Assembly (NCBI GenBank): GCA_016218545.1
Contig: JACRDQ010000025.1
Coordinates: 1 to 44,091, forward strand
DNA from: Elusimicrobiota bacterium
GTDB taxonomy: Bacteria; Elusimicrobiota; Elusimicrobia; UBA1565; UBA9628
Length of the DNA: 44,091 nucleotides
Direction: 5' to 3'
Shown here piece after piece: positions 41,832-44,091 of the stretch. Both the position numbers and the translations under genes were made by a program. The notes beneath the pieces are model-generated. The model saw only the letters and a list, made by a program, of their open reading frames with translations. It did no database searches and was not told the DNA's origin. Every line of letters begins with the position of its first letter. The first letter of the stretch is position 1.

Positions 41832-43505
41832 TCATGGCCGCACGCAGAACTCCACGCCGTTGCGGTCCTTCCTGGGCGCGCCGTCGCTGACCCGACAGAG
41901 GACGTAGCCGGCCCCCGCCAGGACATAGGAGAAGTCCGACGCAGCCAGGACGCGCGGCCGGGCGGGAGTGCGCGGCAGGAGCCTCTCAGGAGCGACGGCT
42001 TCGAGCTTGGCCGGGTAGCGGCCGTTCTTTTCGCGCGACTCGGCCAACGCGGATGCCAGGAGGGCCAAGCCCGCCCAATCGCCCGTCTCAGCCTGGCGGT
42101 CGTAGATCCTGGCGAAATCCGGGGTCGCGATCAAGGCCAGGAGGTAGGGCCAGGCCGGAAGCTCCAGCAGGGCCGCGCCGGACGCGTCGCTGCCGCGGCT
42201 GTCCTGGGGGAGATCGATCAAGGACTCCAGATGGCGCCCTGAGACGAAGACGTTGGCGTCGAAGAACCCGGTGGCGACCGCGACCCTGCCGAGGACGCGG
42301 TCGAGGAAGGCGAGGCCCGTGGAGGGACCTCCCACGAGCTGCTCGAATCCCTGCCCGGGCAAGGCGCCGGAGAAAGCCCTCTCGAAGAAGTCCCGCATGT
42401 CGCAATGCATGGCCAGCTCGGTCTCCAGGCCTTCTTTCACCAGGTCCCGCTCAGCCAGCTCCTTCAATCCGGCGGCCACGTCCCGGGGAAGGCCGGCCCC
42501 AGGCCGGTTGAGGAGGATCGTGACCGAGGTCTCGCCCGCCATGCGGCCGAGGTTGATGGCCACCATCTTGGAGAAGAGCGTATGCTCCGGGGCGTTGAGA
42601 CGGATGATGGCGAGGATGAGCCGGACATGGTCCCAAGCCCGGGACAGCTCCCCTCCGAAGGCGCGGCCTTCGGCGCAGAGCCGCGCCATCCTGGCGACCG
42701 TCAAGGCGCGGCTGTAGTTGGGCAGGGGCATCCGCAGGGGATCTTTCGCCGCAGCCGCGTAGTCGGTCCTGAAGAAGCGGGACCGCTTCTTCAGGATCGG
42801 ACCAGCCTCGCGGAGCAGGAAGGGCTCGTAGCGGCCGATCACCGGAGCCTGCTTGAGCTGCTCCGCGCGGTCCCAGCGCCTGACCCCGGGGCGCCTCTTG
42901 TTCTCGGCCTCGGACCAGGCCTTGAGGTCCAGTCCCGAGAGCGCCTTCTCCAACTCCGGATAAGCGTAGTCCGAGTCCGCGTCCCCGCCCTGCCTATCCG
43001 CCAGGGAGCCGGGCCAGCCCTTGGCCCGGATCGAGTCCTTGAACGAGTCCACGCGGCCATGCCAGGTGGAATGCACGAGGTGAAGCACGAGGCCCGAGGC
43101 CAGCAGGAGGCCCGCCAGGGGCAGGACGGCCTTGACCGCGTGTCTCCCGCTCGCGGGCGCGGAGGCGCCTGTCCTGATCCTCAAGGTCCAGGAGAACGGG
43201 CCCAGGCTCCTTTGCGTCTCGACGGTCTCGAGCCCGAAAGCCGCGTTGATGCTCTCGGTCTGCCCCGCGAAGGAGGACGCGAGCGTGGAGGCGACGCCCC
43301 CCCCGACGATCGCCAGAGCCACGTTGAGCCAGCCCCAAGGCGTGGGCGCCAGGGCGAGCAGGGCGAGGAAGGCCGCGATAGCCGCCGCCATGCCGGCCAC
43401 GCCGGCCAGCACGAGCGCCGCGTCCGCGGGAGCGCGGCGGCTGGTCACATAGGAGAGGGCCTTACGGCCGAGGGAAGGCTTCTGACGCGGGTCTTGGGGG
43501 GCCAT
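41832..43505 (-). CDS. Orphan membrane protein, 557 residues, unknown function
   Basis: No family recognised. Two N-terminal hydrophobic segments (~25-53 and ~57-75), a cytoplasmic-looking stretch (ETQRSLGPFSWTLRIRTG) and a third membrane helix (~123-145) precede a ~400-residue mostly helical exported domain. Within it are YPELEKALSGLDL, IIRLNAPEHTLFSKMVAINL, and near the end LALLASALAESREKNGRYPAKLEAV, a pattern (ExxKxGxYPxxLxxL) also seen in pseudopilin-like and planctomycete-type proteins. ATG 43505 has TACCAT with TGA before it, 7 nt upstream. Confidence 0.7.
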   Translation of the reverse strand: MAPQDPRQKPSLGRKALSYVTSRRAPADAALVLAGVAGMAAAIAAFLALLALAPTPWGWLNVALAIVGGGVASTLASSFAGQTESINAAFGLETVETQRSLGPFSWTLRIRTGASAPASGRHAVKAVLPLAGLLLASGLVLHLVHSTWHGRVDSFKDSIRAKGWPGSLADRQGGDADSDYAYPELEKALSGLDLKAWSEAENKRRPGVRRWDRAEQLKQAPVIGRYEPFLLREAGPILKKRSRFFRTDYAAAAKDPLRMPLPNYSRALTVARMARLCAEGRAFGGELSRAWDHVRLILAIIRLNAPEHTLFSKMVAINLGRMAGETSVTILLNRPGAGLPRDVAAGLKELAERDLVKEGLETELAMHCDMRDFFERAFSGALPGQGFEQLVGGPSTGLAFLDRVLGRVAVATGFFDANVFVSGRHLESLIDLPQDSRGSDASGAALLELPAWPYLLALIATPDFARIYDRQAETGDWAGLALLASALAESREKNGRYPAKLEAVAPERLLPRTPARPRVLAASDFSYVLAGAGYVLCRVSDGAPRKDRNGVEFCVRP

Positions 43506-43512
43506 GCCCGCT

Positions 43513-43521
43513 ATGGTATCA
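43513..43521 (-). promoter_or_regulatory. Extended -10 of a probable leaderless promoter
   Basis: TGATACCAT on the minus strand, with TACCAT ending 7 nt before ATG 43505. No ribosome binding site between. Confidence 0.5.
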
Positions 43522-43574
43522 AACGCGCGACGTGAATAGTAAGGCCGGATTCCCCTGCTTTCTCGACGAAAATC

Positions 43575-44090
43575 TTAGAACCTAGCCCCCAGGCTGATCC
43601 TGTGGCTGTTCCCAAGCCCGCCGAAAGGCGTCATGGAGTAGTCTAGGCTCATGCCATAGGCCTTGACTCCGAACCCCGCTGCCAAGCCCATCAGCTCGCT
43701 CGTCTTATACGCCCCAGAAATCAACCCATGCGTGGAGGCATAGCCCATGCGCAAGGCCAGTTGCGGGCCAAGGGAGAGCTCAGACCCCAGGCTCACCTCG
43801 GAACTCCCTGAATAGGGTCTGTTCCTGTAGTCCAAGCCCACGGTCAGGCCAAAGGGCAGCTTGTAGCCTAGCCCGCCTGCAAGGGTCAAGGGAAGCTGAC
43901 TGCTCTGGTCGAGCATCCTGATCCCAGGCCCGAGGTTCTGGAAAGCCAAGCCTGCGCTCATGGCTCCTGGCCCGAACTTGCCCAGCTCGTAGCGTGAGCC
44001 CAAGTCAAAGGCCGCGGTGTAGCCCGTGTCAGAGCCGATGTTGGTCCGAACGAACTTGGCATTGATGCCAAGACCCAGCCGCGGCAGGAC
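43575..44090 (-). CDS. PorV/PorQ-like (UPF0164-type) outer-membrane protein, C-terminal part
   Basis: The frame is open from the right window edge and stops at TAA 43577-43575. The ~171 residues seen read LGLGINAKFVRTNIGSD, YTAAFDLGSRYELG, MSAGLAFQNLGPGIRM, LPLTLAGGLGYKLPFGLTVGLDYRN, and a C-terminal strand ending HRISLGARF. This is the pattern of the PorV/PorQ/UPF0164 barrel family. The closing aromatic residue is the usual barrel-assembly signal. Its composition is slightly less G+C-rich than the window. In Bacteroidetes PorV belongs to type IX secretion; here only the fold is claimed. The 5' part is outside the window. Confidence 0.8.
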   Translation of the reverse strand, partial: VLPRLGLGINAKFVRTNIGSDTGYTAAFDLGSRYELGKFGPGAMSAGLAFQNLGPGIRMLDQSSQLPLTLAGGLGYKLPFGLTVGLDYRNRPYSGSSEVSLGSELSLGPQLALRMGYASTHGLISGAYKTSELMGLAAGFGVKAYGMSLDYSMTPFGGLGNSHRISLGARF

Positions 44091-44091
44091 C

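Overview
This is a G+C-rich bacterial chromosome segment with dense, often overlapping genes on both strands. Several traits point to a diderm of the Elusimicrobiota, or a close relative: a nitrogenase-like D/K/H operon of a kind reported from groundwater Elusimicrobia, GspG-type pseudopilin domains with the IRSALSIYYGDMEG / YPASLEAL signature, a PorV/PorQ-like outer-membrane protein, and TolC/RND machinery. The phylum is inferred; no rRNA or other marker gene lies in the window.

Region by region. 1-4301: the end of a PaaK-like AMP-forming ligase (+) converges on a tightly overlapped minus-strand operon of nitrogenase-like D, K and H proteins. Their cysteine pattern resembles the dark-operative tetrapyrrole reductases more than true nitrogenase. 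4360-9845: housekeeping and envelope genes (secreted cyclophilin, glycogen debranching enzyme, redoxin, lipoprotein hydrolase) and a remarkable tryptophan-rich double-domain protein. 9846-12285: an AT-richer island with a cytoplasmic trypsin-like protease and an AbiJ-type abortive-infection protein. An integron attC-like site lies between the two genes, and the remains of a pseudopilin gene follow on the right. 12286-18224: an efflux operon whose first gene fuses a TetR repressor to a TolC-type channel, followed by an RND adaptor and pump. 18237-20590: a secretory hypothetical, a multi-TM protein ending in a pseudopilin domain, and an RlmM-like RNA methyltransferase.

20565-24648 (minus): a three-gene ATGA-coupled operon of MASE3 histidine kinase, E1/RfbH-type dehydratase-like PLP protein and HemW-like radical SAM protein. 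24693-31549: two multihaem c-type cytochromes (23 and 9 CXXCH motifs) flank a TPR-receptor Ser/Thr kinase and two small membrane zinc-ribbon-like proteins. 31697-37041 (minus): a four-gene phosphorelay (triple-receiver hybrid kinase, lone receiver, PilB-type ATPase with receiver, membrane-bound receiver), probably controlling type IV pili or secretion. 37161-44090: outer-membrane and envelope proteins, a cupin, a multicopper oxidase, an orphan membrane protein and a partial PorV-like barrel.

A window-wide signal is that many genes lack a Shine-Dalgarno sequence. They carry instead a -10-like TANNNT, often with an upstream TGn, exactly 6-7 nt before the start codon, which implies leaderless transcripts. 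Coordinates and starts were derived by reading the sequence; no homology search was run.
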